DNA of 45,007 nucleotides from Bacteroidota bacterium. Lineage in GTDB: Bacteria; Bacteroidota; Bacteroidia; CAIKAF01. The stretch spans positions 1-45,007 of the forward strand of contig JAEZEQ010000046.1 of the NCBI GenBank assembly GCA_023432985.1, written 5' to 3'. Both the position numbers and the translations under genes were made by a program. The notes below the pieces were generated by a model, which was not told the DNA's origin, made no database searches, and worked only from the letters and a program-made list of their open reading frames with translations. Below are positions 31,201 to 39,193 of the stretch, one piece after another (within the stretch, counting starts at the first letter, position 1; the number at the start of each line of letters is the position of its first letter).

Positions 31201-34050
31201 TTACTTATTGCGCGCTTTTTTATTTCCCTGACCCCAACTTTCATTGTTGAAGACTATGGATATATAAGCCAGTCGACCCACTCTTGGTCCACCATATACC
31301 TGATAAACTTTATTGTTCAATAAATTTTGTGCGCCAATTTTAAATGTTGTTTTTGCCTTTTTATAATCCCAGCTTATCTGCGCATCTAAGGTGCCGTAAC
31401 TGGGTATTTCTCCCGAAAATTGAGGCGAACCCTCGAATCGGAAGCCTTCTACCCATTTATAGTTGACATTAAAACCCCAGTTATTTAAACCGACTTTTCC
31501 GATTTTCCATTTTATATCCCGAGCGCCTATGCCTACATTAAATTTATGCTTGGGCGTGTTGAATGCCGGAATTAATGGGTCATCACTTCCTCTTAAATCG
31601 AGTTCATTATAACTGTAATTCCCGTTTACATTGAAGAATTTTGCAAAGCTGTAAATGGCCTGAACCGCCACACCACGCGTATGCACCACGTCGCGACTGT
31701 TACTGGCTATACGCAGAATTTCGGTGTTTACAGGTAAGAATGTAATGGGATTGAAATCGGATTGTACCCCAATTCTATATCCGATAAAGTTGTTGTAAAT
31801 GCTGTAATATCCGGTTAAATCTATATACAGGTCATTGCCTATGGTTCCCCTATATCCCAATTCTACCGTATATACTCTTTCGGGTTTTATAGGAGGCACA
31901 TTGAAATACTCTAATGAATTAAAATCCATATTCACCCCGCGTACATAATCGGAAAATGATTCAACGGTAATCAAACTGTCGTATCCCGAAATATTCCCCC
32001 TAAGTGTTGCCCGGCCTACGTTGTAGTTGAAATACTGATCGGTAAGGGTAGGGTTGCGTATGGCAGATGAAAAGGAGGCGCGTATGGTATGTTTTTTATG
32101 TGGGGTATAGACTACCGAAAATGCGGGAGACCAAAGAAATGGGAAATTTACATTTTTGTCGACACGATTGGTCAAACTAATCAATATCTTTTCCAATTTC
32201 AAATCTATACCCAGATAAGCCCCGGCTTCCCAATTCATAATTCTCGTACCTGCGGTATCTACAAAAATTGTCCCTTGCGAATTGGGCATATATACCCGAC
32301 CTGCAGCGCCCAGCGTAAACGTTAGCCTGTTTTTCCAGGCTTTAAATTTATATTCTCCATGGGCATGATAAAGTGCACTCTTGTCTATAAATAAACTTCC
32401 TCCTTGTCCGAGTGGCAGGGAAGTAATGGAATCAAATGCCGACTGAAAAGCTGCTGTGCCCGGATATAAATAATATAAAGAATCGAGGTGATTGCGGATT
32501 AAACCATGTAGGGATTGAAGTGAGTCTAAATACAAAGCCATTACAGCATCGGCTTGCAAATAATCGTATGCCGATACCGGGGTGTATTTATTGGGCATGC
32601 CCGGTAAGCCGTGTATGCGGTTAGAAATGGAAGGTCCGGGCATAAGTCCGTTTGTCTTCGCAAATATGGTTTTGTATTCGCTGTTCCAATAGCGAAGCGG
32701 GTCATTTTCGTTGGGTTTGTTTTGCGCAATCAATGCATTTTGCATTAAAAAGGCCGTAACCACCGCATCGTAGGTGTCTCCGGCATCTTCATTGGTGGCA
32801 TAGGCTCTGAAGAACCATTTGTCCCTTTCGCGGATTTCTATTTTATTCTGAAAAAACAGGATATTTTTCAAACTATATCTGTTTTCGCCCTGATATACCG
32901 TAGTGCCGTATCCGAAATTACTTACAGCCATTAATTCTATTTTGGGTGTCAGCATAAAGTGTAATGCTACATTGCTTTTGATATTCTGACTGTTGTAATT
33001 CACCAAATCTTTTTCGGCATAGCCGCTGCGATAAATATAGCCTAAGCCCGCAAAATTCCTACGCGATACAGGATCGGTCATATAATCGTATAAGCCCGAT
33101 AAAGCCTCGTCTCCATAGCGATTCACCGCATCGTATCCGCCCGGGTTTTCAATGCCGACTTCGCTGTCGGTGGCCGGATTCATATTATTCGCCTCCCAAT
33201 CATTGGCCCGCATGTAAAAGAAATTGAGCTTATAGGCAAAAATATCACGCCCTTTTTTGTTCTTCACTTTTTGAGCCCAACGTGCAGCACCTTCGAACAT
33301 AAGCCTTTCGCCAAATTTAACACTGGCGGCTAAGCCGGTATAATCGAAAGGATTTTTGGTTTCCATATTGATTACCCCATTAAAAGCATTGGGGCCATAA
33401 AAGGAACTGGATGCACCTTGTATAATTTCTACTTTCTGTATATCGAGCTCGGATGAACCCAGGAAATTTCCCAAACTGAAATTTAATCCGGGCGATTGAT
33501 TATCTACCCCGTCTATTAATTGTAGGGAGCGAACCGGACTGGTACTGTTGAAACCGCGGGTATTGATTACTTTAAAGCCAATGGATGCCGAAGTTAAATC
33601 TACCCCTTTCATATTACCTAAACCTTCGTAAAAATTAGCCGATGGTGTTTCTTTAATGGAAATTAAATCCATACTTTCCACCGTCAACGGCGCTTGTTTT
33701 TGTTTTTCCGTAACCCTTGACTCGGTAATTTGTACTGTATTCAAGGATTTTTGATCCGTTTCTAATTGTATGTGAATTTTATCCGATGCCGATTTTACTA
33801 CATACTCCCTGCGTATATATCCGATATTGGATACCAATAAGGTAACCGGAAATTTGGATACCTGTATGCTGAATTTTCCATCAATATCGGTGCTCACACC
33901 TCCTTTGGCATCTTTGACCATAACAGTGGCCGAATACAAAGGTTCACCGCTGCTTTTATCGCTGACTTTACCGCTGATTTTTACCTGTGCCTGTATGTTT
34001 ATGGCAGGCAAAATGAGGAGTATACATAAGAGCAATCGGATTGTTTGCAT
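31201..34050 (-). CDS. TonB-dependent outer-membrane receptor with carboxypeptidase-like regulatory domain
   Basis: Imports a ligand across the outer membrane using TonB energy. It has 949 residues. The signal peptide is 1-22 (ends INIQAQ). The CarboxypepD_reg-like domain is 24-105 (ISGKVSDKSSGEPLYSATV...DIDGKFSI). The plug domain (about 120-235) holds FKVINTRGFNSTSPVRSLQLIDGVDNQSP and EIIQGASSSFYGPNAFNGVINMETK. The rest is a beta barrel with alternating aromatic strands. No SusD gene is adjacent, so it is not a classical SusCD pair. The partner is the secreted hydrolase-fold protein 41 bases downstream. The ligand is unknown. Confidence 0.95.
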   Translation of the reverse strand: MQTIRLLLCILLILPAINIQAQVKISGKVSDKSSGEPLYSATVMVKDAKGGVSTDIDGKFSIQVSKFPVTLLVSNIGYIRREYVVKSASDKIHIQLETDQKSLNTVQITESRVTEKQKQAPLTVESMDLISIKETPSANFYEGLGNMKGVDLTSASIGFKVINTRGFNSTSPVRSLQLIDGVDNQSPGLNFSLGNFLGSSELDIQKVEIIQGASSSFYGPNAFNGVINMETKNPFDYTGLAASVKFGERLMFEGAARWAQKVKNKKGRDIFAYKLNFFYMRANDWEANNMNPATDSEVGIENPGGYDAVNRYGDEALSGLYDYMTDPVSRRNFAGLGYIYRSGYAEKDLVNYNSQNIKSNVALHFMLTPKIELMAVSNFGYGTTVYQGENRYSLKNILFFQNKIEIRERDKWFFRAYATNEDAGDTYDAVVTAFLMQNALIAQNKPNENDPLRYWNSEYKTIFAKTNGLMPGPSISNRIHGLPGMPNKYTPVSAYDYLQADAVMALYLDSLQSLHGLIRNHLDSLYYLYPGTAAFQSAFDSITSLPLGQGGSLFIDKSALYHAHGEYKFKAWKNRLTFTLGAAGRVYMPNSQGTIFVDTAGTRIMNWEAGAYLGIDLKLEKILISLTNRVDKNVNFPFLWSPAFSVVYTPHKKHTIRASFSSAIRNPTLTDQYFNYNVGRATLRGNISGYDSLITVESFSDYVRGVNMDFNSLEYFNVPPIKPERVYTVELGYRGTIGNDLYIDLTGYYSIYNNFIGYRIGVQSDFNPITFLPVNTEILRIASNSRDVVHTRGVAVQAIYSFAKFFNVNGNYSYNELDLRGSDDPLIPAFNTPKHKFNVGIGARDIKWKIGKVGLNNWGFNVNYKWVEGFRFEGSPQFSGEIPSYGTLDAQISWDYKKAKTTFKIGAQNLLNNKVYQVYGGPRVGRLAYISIVFNNESWGQGNKKARNK

Positions 34051-34071
34051 AGGTTGTTTCTTTAGGTATTA

Positions 34072-34101
34072 CAAAACTAACTTATTTTTGGAGCCGACAA
34101 A
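34072..34101 (-). promoter_or_regulatory. Promoter of the TonB receptor/hydrolase operon
   Basis: On the minus strand, TTTG (34101-34098), an 18-base spacer, then TAGTTTTG (34079-34072), 21 bases before the ATG. Confidence 0.75.
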
Positions 34102-34168
34102 ATTTTTCCGAAAATTCTAATCCCGATTCAAATGAATAGGGGGGATGAAAAGAGGGGAGAGACCTGAC

Positions 34169-34198
34169 TTGGGGAATAGGATTTTCTCATTATCTTTG
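34169..34198 (+). promoter_or_regulatory. Promoter of ychF
   Basis: TTG (34169-34171), a 19-base spacer, then TATCTTTG (34191-34198), 18 bases before the ATG at 34217. An in-frame upstream ATG at 34145 lies before this promoter and is rejected. Confidence 0.8.
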
Positions 34199-34216
34199 CA
34201 GCCTAAAATCGGAGTT

Positions 34217-35317
34217 ATGTCTTTAAAATGCGGAATAGTGGGCCTGCCCAATGTGGGGAAATCTACCTTGTTTAATTGTGTGTCGAGTGCGAAAGCTCAA
34301 GCTGCCAATTTTCCTTTTTGTACCATTGAACCCAATGTAGGCACGGTTACCGTTCCCGATGAAAGATTGAATAAACTCGCCGAATTGATTCATCCCGAAA
34401 GAATAGTGCCTGCGGTAACAGAAATTGTAGATATAGCAGGTTTGGTAAAAGGTGCGCATAAAGGTGAAGGATTGGGTAATCAGTTTTTGAGCAATATCCG
34501 TGAATGTGATGCCATTATACACGTACTCCGTTGTTTTGAAAATGATAATATTGTGCATGTCGACGGCTCGGTAAACCCGGTTAGAGACAAAGAAATAATA
34601 GACACCGAATTGCAATTGAAAGACCTGGATACGGTTGAAAAACGTATGCAACGTGTCGAAAAACAAGCCAAAACAGGAGGAGATAAGGATGCTAAAAAAG
34701 TATACGAAATTCTCAGTATCGTTAAGGCTCATTTGCTCACCGGAAATAGCGTGCGTTCTGCCGAAATTAGCGACGAAGACCGCATGTTGATTTCGGATTT
34801 GGGATTGCTTACCGATAAGCCGGTTTTGTATTTATGTAATGTAGACGAAAGTTCGGCAAAATCAGGAAATAAGCATGTAGATGCCGTGAAAGAAGCGGTG
34901 AAAAATGAAAATGCAGAAGTTCTCATGCTTGCCGTAGCCACAGAAAGTGATATTGCAAGTTTGGAAACTTATGAGGAGAAAATGATGTTCCTCGAAGAAA
35001 TCGGATTGGAAGAACCGGGTGTGAACAGGTTGATTAAAGCAGCGTATAGATTGCTTGACCTGGAAACCTATTTTACCGCCGGCGTTAAAGAAGTGCGCGC
35101 ATGGACCATACATAAAGGTTGTAAAGCACCTCAGGCCGCTGCCGTAATTCATACCGATTTTGAAAAAGGATTTATACGCGCCGAAGTAATCAAATACGAC
35201 GACTTTATTCGCTTCGGAAGCGAAAATGCCTGTAAGGAAAATGGGAAATTGAGCGTGGAAGGAAAGGAATATGTGGTGCAAGATGGCGATATCATGCATT
35301 TCAGATTTAATGTATAA
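34217..35317 (+). CDS. ychF: Ribosome-binding ATPase YchF (Obg family)
   Basis: A universally conserved OLA1/YchF P-loop ATPase that binds the ribosome. It has 366 residues from the ATG at 34217. G1 is GLPNVGKST and G3 includes DIAGLVKGAHKGEGLGNQFL. The G4 position reads YLCNVDES, i.e. NxxE and not NKxD, which explains the known preference for ATP. The C-terminal TGS-like domain holds EVRAWTIHKGCKAPQAAAVIHTDFEKGFIRAEV. It has its own consensus promoter. No hairpin terminator was found before pyrG. Confidence 0.96.
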   Translation: MSLKCGIVGLPNVGKSTLFNCVSSAKAQAANFPFCTIEPNVGTVTVPDERLNKLAELIHPERIVPAVTEIVDIAGLVKGAHKGEGLGNQFLSNIRECDAIIHVLRCFENDNIVHVDGSVNPVRDKEIIDTELQLKDLDTVEKRMQRVEKQAKTGGDKDAKKVYEILSIVKAHLLTGNSVRSAEISDEDRMLISDLGLLTDKPVLYLCNVDESSAKSGNKHVDAVKEAVKNENAEVLMLAVATESDIASLETYEEKMMFLEEIGLEEPGVNRLIKAAYRLLDLETYFTAGVKEVRAWTIHKGCKAPQAAAVIHTDFEKGFIRAEVIKYDDFIRFGSENACKENGKLSVEGKEYVVQDGDIMHFRFNV

Positions 35318-35386
35318 TCCGATTTTCTAATTTATTTATTTTTTTAAAATTTAATGCGATTGAGGTAATTGCTTTAGAAAAAAGCA

Positions 35387-35394
35387 TACCTTTG
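35387..35394 (+). promoter_or_regulatory. -7 element of pyrG
   Basis: TACCTTTG, 26 bases before the pyrG ATG. No TTG stands at the normal -33 spacing (nearest ones are 15 and 24 bases upstream). Confidence 0.6.
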
Positions 35395-35420
35395 TATCCC
35401 GTTATCAAATTGTTTATTTT

Positions 35421-37082
35421 ATGGGAAAGACGAAATATGTCTTCGTAACGGGAGGCGTTGCATCTTCGCTTGGAAAGGGAATTATTGCAGCATCATTAGG
35501 GAAATTATTGCAGGAAAGAGGCTTTTCTGTTACGATTCAAAAATTCGACCCATATATTAATGTAGACCCCGGTACTCTAAATCCATACGAACACGGGGAA
35601 TGTTTTGTAACCGACGACGGTGCAGAAACAGATTTGGACCTTGGACATTACGAACGCTTTTTAAATGTATCGACCACCCAGGCCAATAATGTGACTACAG
35701 GGAAAATTTATCTCAATGTCATTCAAAAGGAGCGCAGAGGCGATTACCTCGGAAAAACGGTTCAGGTTATTCCACATATTACCGATGAAATTAAACGCCG
35801 TATTAAATTGCTTGGCGAAAGCGGTAAATATGATGTGGTGATTACCGAAATCGGAGGTACGGTAGGAGATATTGAATCTTTACCCTATATCGAATCTGTA
35901 AGGCAATTGAAATGGGAATTGGGTCAGGATAATGCCATAGTGCTGCATCTGACTTTATTGCCTTATTTGTCGGCATCCGGTGAGATTAAAACCAAACCTA
36001 CACAGCATTCGGTGAGGTTATTGCTCGAAGCGGGTGTACAATGCGATATCTTGGCTTGTAGAACGGAGTTTAGCATAGATCAGGAAATGCGCCGCAAAAT
36101 TGCTCTGTTTTGTAATATAGACCCAAGTGCAGTTATTGAAGTAATCGACGCCGATACCATTTACGATGTGCCTCTTTTTGTTCAGGAAGAAGGCCTCGAT
36201 AAAGTGGTGCTGAAAAAATTAAATCTCCCCCTGAAACAGGATCCGAAATTATTGGAATGGAAAGAATTTTTACACCATTTCAAAAATCCAAAGGATGTTG
36301 TAACAATAGGATTGGTTGGTAAATATGTGGAGTTGAAAGATAGTTATCTCTCTATCCACGAAGCCCTTATTCATGCCGGTGTTAAGAATAATCTGAAAAC
36401 TCAAATTGTCCGCATACATAGTGAGGACCTGGAGGAATTAACGGAGGCCGAAGTAGCGGGCGAATTGAAAGATTTGGACGGTATTTTAGTTGCACCCGGC
36501 TTTGGTTCGCGAGGTATCGAGGGTAAAATTAAAGCCATTAAATACGCCCGAACGCATAATGTGCCTTTCTTCGGTATATGCCTCGGTATGCAATGCGCCG
36601 TGATCGAATTCGGACGAAATGTGCTGAATCTGAAAGATGCCAATTCTTCCGAAATGAATATGGAATCCGAACATCCGGTAATTCACCTTCAAAAAGACCA
36701 ACTCGATGTTACCGAAAAAGGAGGGACTATGCGCCTTGGATTATACAGCTGTAAGGTTAGCCCCGATTCTAAAGCCTTTGATGCCTATAAGGAACAATAT
36801 ATCTCGGAAAGACACAGACATAGGTATGAATTTAATAATGCCTACCTCAAACAATACGAAAGCGCTGGTATGATTGCAACGGGTGTGAATCCGGAAAAAG
36901 CTTTGGTCGAAATTATGGAAATCCCCACTCATAGATGGTTTACTGCGGTTCAATTTCACCCCGAATACAAAAGTACAGTGCTGAACCCTCACCCGATTTT
37001 TATTGATTTTATTAAGAATGCCTTTGTATTTAAATCAGAAAAATCTGTATCGAATGCCAAGAAAAAGAAAAGCAATGCTTAG
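35421..37082 (+). CDS. pyrG: CTP synthase
   Basis: Converts UTP to CTP with glutamine and ATP. It has 553 residues, the normal length. The amidoligase domain begins at TGGVASSLGKGIIAASLG (phosphate loop), with KFDPYINVDPGTLNPYEHGECFV and TEIGGTVGDIESLP. The C-terminal class I glutaminase holds the nucleophile Cys in GICLGMQCAVIEF and the His-Glu pair in QFHPEYKS. The C-terminal tail is lysine-rich (NAKKKKSNA). A small lipoprotein gene follows after 3 bases. Confidence 0.97.
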   Translation: MGKTKYVFVTGGVASSLGKGIIAASLGKLLQERGFSVTIQKFDPYINVDPGTLNPYEHGECFVTDDGAETDLDLGHYERFLNVSTTQANNVTTGKIYLNVIQKERRGDYLGKTVQVIPHITDEIKRRIKLLGESGKYDVVITEIGGTVGDIESLPYIESVRQLKWELGQDNAIVLHLTLLPYLSASGEIKTKPTQHSVRLLLEAGVQCDILACRTEFSIDQEMRRKIALFCNIDPSAVIEVIDADTIYDVPLFVQEEGLDKVVLKKLNLPLKQDPKLLEWKEFLHHFKNPKDVVTIGLVGKYVELKDSYLSIHEALIHAGVKNNLKTQIVRIHSEDLEELTEAEVAGELKDLDGILVAPGFGSRGIEGKIKAIKYARTHNVPFFGICLGMQCAVIEFGRNVLNLKDANSSEMNMESEHPVIHLQKDQLDVTEKGGTMRLGLYSCKVSPDSKAFDAYKEQYISERHRHRYEFNNAYLKQYESAGMIATGVNPEKALVEIMEIPTHRWFTAVQFHPEYKSTVLNPHPIFIDFIKNAFVFKSEKSVSNAKKKKSNA

Positions 37083-37085
37083 TAT

Positions 37086-37400
37086 ATGAAATGGAAATTC
37101 TTATCTCTGCTTACTCTGATAAGTCTGGCTGCATGCACGCCTAAACCCTTCAGAGGTACATTCTCGGAAAGAGATAATTCTTGCATCTTGCTCGAGTATA
37201 TGAAGATTTTGCCCGACAGAACGGTGGACCTGAAATATATTTCTGTATATGATCCCGTTCAGTTTAATGCTCAGTTTAAGGGAGATACACTTATTATACC
37301 CGAACAGAAAAGAACCTGGTATTTCAAATTGAAAAATGATACACTAACCGAAATATCTAATATTGATTATCGCTGCTTTCTTGTTCGCGATACGGATTAA
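37086..37400 (+). CDS. Small lipoprotein of unknown function
   Basis: 104 residues. A short signal peptide ends in the lipobox SLAAC, with Cys16 as the lipidated residue. The remainder is predicted mostly beta (VDLKYISVYDPVQFNAQFKGDTLIIPEQKRTWYFKLKNDTLTEI), like a small sandwich or barrel. No family recognised. It starts 3 bases after the pyrG stop with no promoter between, so it is expressed with pyrG. A weak hairpin (37407-37433) followed by a T run lies after it. Confidence 0.75.
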   Translation: MKWKFLSLLTLISLAACTPKPFRGTFSERDNSCILLEYMKILPDRTVDLKYISVYDPVQFNAQFKGDTLIIPEQKRTWYFKLKNDTLTEISNIDYRCFLVRDTD

Positions 37401-37406
37401 TCTTCT

Positions 37407-37447
37407 ATAGACTGCTTTTTTTTCCGAGTCTATTCTCTTGATTTTTT
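37407..37447 (+). terminator. Weak possible terminator after the pyrG unit
   Basis: ATAGACT (37407-37413) pairs with AGTCTAT (37427-37433) over a 13-base loop. T runs occur in the loop and at 37441-37447. The geometry is poor. Confidence 0.3.
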
Positions 37448-37510
37448 TAAGATTATCTATATAATCTTTTCTCCGCATTTTTCTTTTTTAAGGAAAATGA
37501 ATGAATTTTT

Positions 37511-37527
37511 TCTAGATCTGATCTAGA
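37511..37527. promoter_or_regulatory. 17-bp palindrome just upstream of the SRP RNA -7 box
   Basis: TCTAGATC-T-GATCTAGA is a perfect 8-bp inverted repeat around one base. It ends 5 bases before the TACCTTTG box and occupies the place where the -33 TTTG should be. A protein-binding operator or activator site is a reasonable reading. Confidence 0.5.
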
Positions 37528-37532
37528 TTTAT

Positions 37533-37540
37533 TACCTTTG
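37533..37540 (+). promoter_or_regulatory. -7 element of the SRP RNA gene
   Basis: TACCTTTG, a perfect TAnnTTTG box, 4 bases before the predicted 5' end of the RNA. No TTG at -33. Confidence 0.7.
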
Positions 37541-37544
37541 CAGT

Positions 37545-37640
37545 GGCAAGTCTTACACGACCAGTCTCCCTTTGAATTTCCCCAGGATCGGAAGGTAGCA
37601 AGGATAAAAGGTCGTAGCGGTGCGATGTAAGTAACTTGCC
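37545..37640 (+). ncRNA. ffs: 4.5S RNA of the signal recognition particle (small bacterial type)
   Basis: About 96 nucleotides. The domain IV core is recognisable: CCCAGGATCGGAAGGTAGCA holds the GGAA tetraloop and the asymmetric internal loop bound by Ffh (E. coli has CAGGTCCGGAAGGAAGCAG). The two ends pair: GGCAAGT-CTTAC (37545-37556) with GTAAG-TA-ACTTGCC (37627-37640), 12 pairs with a 2-base bulge. The closing stem is followed by a T run (37642-37650), so the end of the RNA doubles as its terminator. It acts with Ffh in co-translational targeting to the inner membrane. Ends are predicted to within a few bases. Confidence 0.92.
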
Positions 37641-37682
37641 ATTTTTTTTTGCCCATTTTATACTACCCGGGCAAGTTACTTA
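37628..37682. repeat. 13-bp inverted repeat spanning the ffs/nhaD convergent end
   Basis: TAAGTAACTTGCC (37628-37640, 3' arm of the SRP RNA) has a perfect inverted copy GGCAAGTTACTTA at 37670-37682, just before the nhaD stop. On the nhaD strand it can form a 13-bp hairpin with a 29-base loop after the stop codon. Confidence 0.7.
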
Positions 37683-37686
37683 AGCT

Positions 37687-39066
37687 TTATTGTATCAATA
37701 TATAAACTCCGGCACCTGCTAAATAGCCCAGCATGGCCAACCAGCTCATATGTTTTAAATACCATCCGAAGCTGATTTTCTCTATACCCATGGCAGCTAC
37801 ACCGGCGGCAGAACCAATAATAAGCATGCTTCCACCTGTACCGGCACAATAGGCCAACATATTCCAAAATACTCCGTCTTGCGCATAAACTCCTTCGGGA
37901 GCAATGTCGAACATGCCCTGAGCCGCTGCAACAAGAGGTACATTGTCTACAATGGCCGACATAAATCCAATCACTATATTCATTACATTAATATCCGGAA
38001 CTTGCGTACTTAGATATAAGGCCATTTCTCTCAATATGCCCGTAATTTGCAAACTTCCTACAGCTAATAAAATACCCAAAAAGAAAAGTACAGAAGCCAT
38101 ATCTACCTTACGTAATCCCGATATGACGGAAAGCATATGTCCATGCTCGTTTTTCTTATGCAATAATTCGGTTACTATCCATAATACACCTAAACTAAAC
38201 ATCATGCCCATAAAGGGAGGTAAATGGGTGATTATTTTAAAGGCAGGTACGAATAATAAACCTGCAATTCCCGTATAAAAAATGATTTTACTTTGTGTTT
38301 TTGTCACATCCACAGCATGATGTTGAAGGCTCGGAATATTGGCAATACGCGGTCTTTTTAATTCGCCTTTTAATAGGAAAGAAAGTATGCCTAAGGGCAC
38401 AACCATCGAAACCAAACTGGGTAATATGAGTTCGAATACTATATTTTTCTCCGAAATCTGTCCGTCTATCCAAAGCATAGTGGTGGTAACGTCTCCAATC
38501 GGACTCCACGCTCCGCCGCTATTGGCTGAAATGACTACTATACCGGCAAATACCCAGCGCTTGTGCTGATCTTCTATGAGTTTTCTCAATAAGGATATCA
38601 TTACAATGGTCGTGGTTAAGTTATCTAAAACTGCCGAAAGAAAGAATGAAAGTATACCTATAATCCACATCAATTTTACGGCATTGGTGGTTTTAATTCG
38701 ATCTGTAATTACCGAGAAACCATTGTGTAAATCCACAACTTCTACAATGGCCATAGCGCCAATTAAGAAGAATAAAATTTGTGCAATTTCGGCTACATGT
38801 TCTAATAAATTATGCTCTACAAATGCATGTTTTATCTCGTCCATTCCGGCATATTGACCTATATCACCATTGATTTTTAAGGCTTCTATGAATATGCGAA
38901 AATCTACTTGCTCAGCGGGGATTAATTGATAGGCTGACATGATAACTATTGTCCACAACGACACACCCAATATTAAAGCCGAAGAGGCTTTGTCGATTTT
39001 TATGGTATGCTCTAGAGCGATGGCTAAATAACCAAGAATGAATATGCTTATTAAAAGGAATTCCAT
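37687..39066 (-). CDS. nhaD: Na+/H+ antiporter NhaD
   Basis: An inner-membrane sodium:proton antiporter of the ion transporter superfamily. It has 459 residues with about 12 hydrophobic segments. Conserved NhaD stretches include SAVLDNLTTTIVMISLL, ISANSGGAWSPIGDVTTTMLW, FMSAIVDNVPLVAAAQGM and AYCAGTGGSMLIIGSAAGVAAMG, with the two Asp-Asn pairs in the discontinuous helices. It probably maintains sodium and pH homeostasis. The gene stands alone. Its start lies about 45 bases after the terminator of the amino-acid dehydrogenase gene, with no clear TAnnTTTG box in between. Confidence 0.95.
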   Translation of the reverse strand: MEFLLISIFILGYLAIALEHTIKIDKASSALILGVSLWTIVIMSAYQLIPAEQVDFRIFIEALKINGDIGQYAGMDEIKHAFVEHNLLEHVAEIAQILFFLIGAMAIVEVVDLHNGFSVITDRIKTTNAVKLMWIIGILSFFLSAVLDNLTTTIVMISLLRKLIEDQHKRWVFAGIVVISANSGGAWSPIGDVTTTMLWIDGQISEKNIVFELILPSLVSMVVPLGILSFLLKGELKRPRIANIPSLQHHAVDVTKTQSKIIFYTGIAGLLFVPAFKIITHLPPFMGMMFSLGVLWIVTELLHKKNEHGHMLSVISGLRKVDMASVLFFLGILLAVGSLQITGILREMALYLSTQVPDINVMNIVIGFMSAIVDNVPLVAAAQGMFDIAPEGVYAQDGVFWNMLAYCAGTGGSMLIIGSAAGVAAMGIEKISFGWYLKHMSWLAMLGYLAGAGVYILIQ

Positions 39067-39110
39067 AGGTATTTTGTTTCAGGTTTTAATTTTATTCCCG
39101 GCGAATATAT

Positions 39111-39159
39111 AAAAAAAAAGCAAACCGAAATCTCCATTTTTAATCGGATTTCGGTTTGC
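39111..39159 (-). terminator. Intrinsic terminator downstream of the amino-acid dehydrogenase
   Basis: A perfect 13-bp stem, GCAAACCGAAATC (39120-39132) with GATTTCGGTTTGC (39147-39159), is followed by nine T on the minus strand. Confidence 0.9.
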
Positions 39160-39193
39160 CCTGTTATTTCGTATTTATATACTAAAGCTGTTT

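Noticed and set aside
31201..34050. Polysaccharide utilisation locus (SusCD)
   Set aside because: No SusD-like lipoprotein or glycoside hydrolase next to the receptor; the GH1 gene at the window end is 10 kb away on the other strand.
34145..34216. Upstream ATG for ychF
   Set aside because: It precedes the TTG-N19-TATCTTTG promoter, and the ATG at 34217 begins exactly with the family N-terminus.
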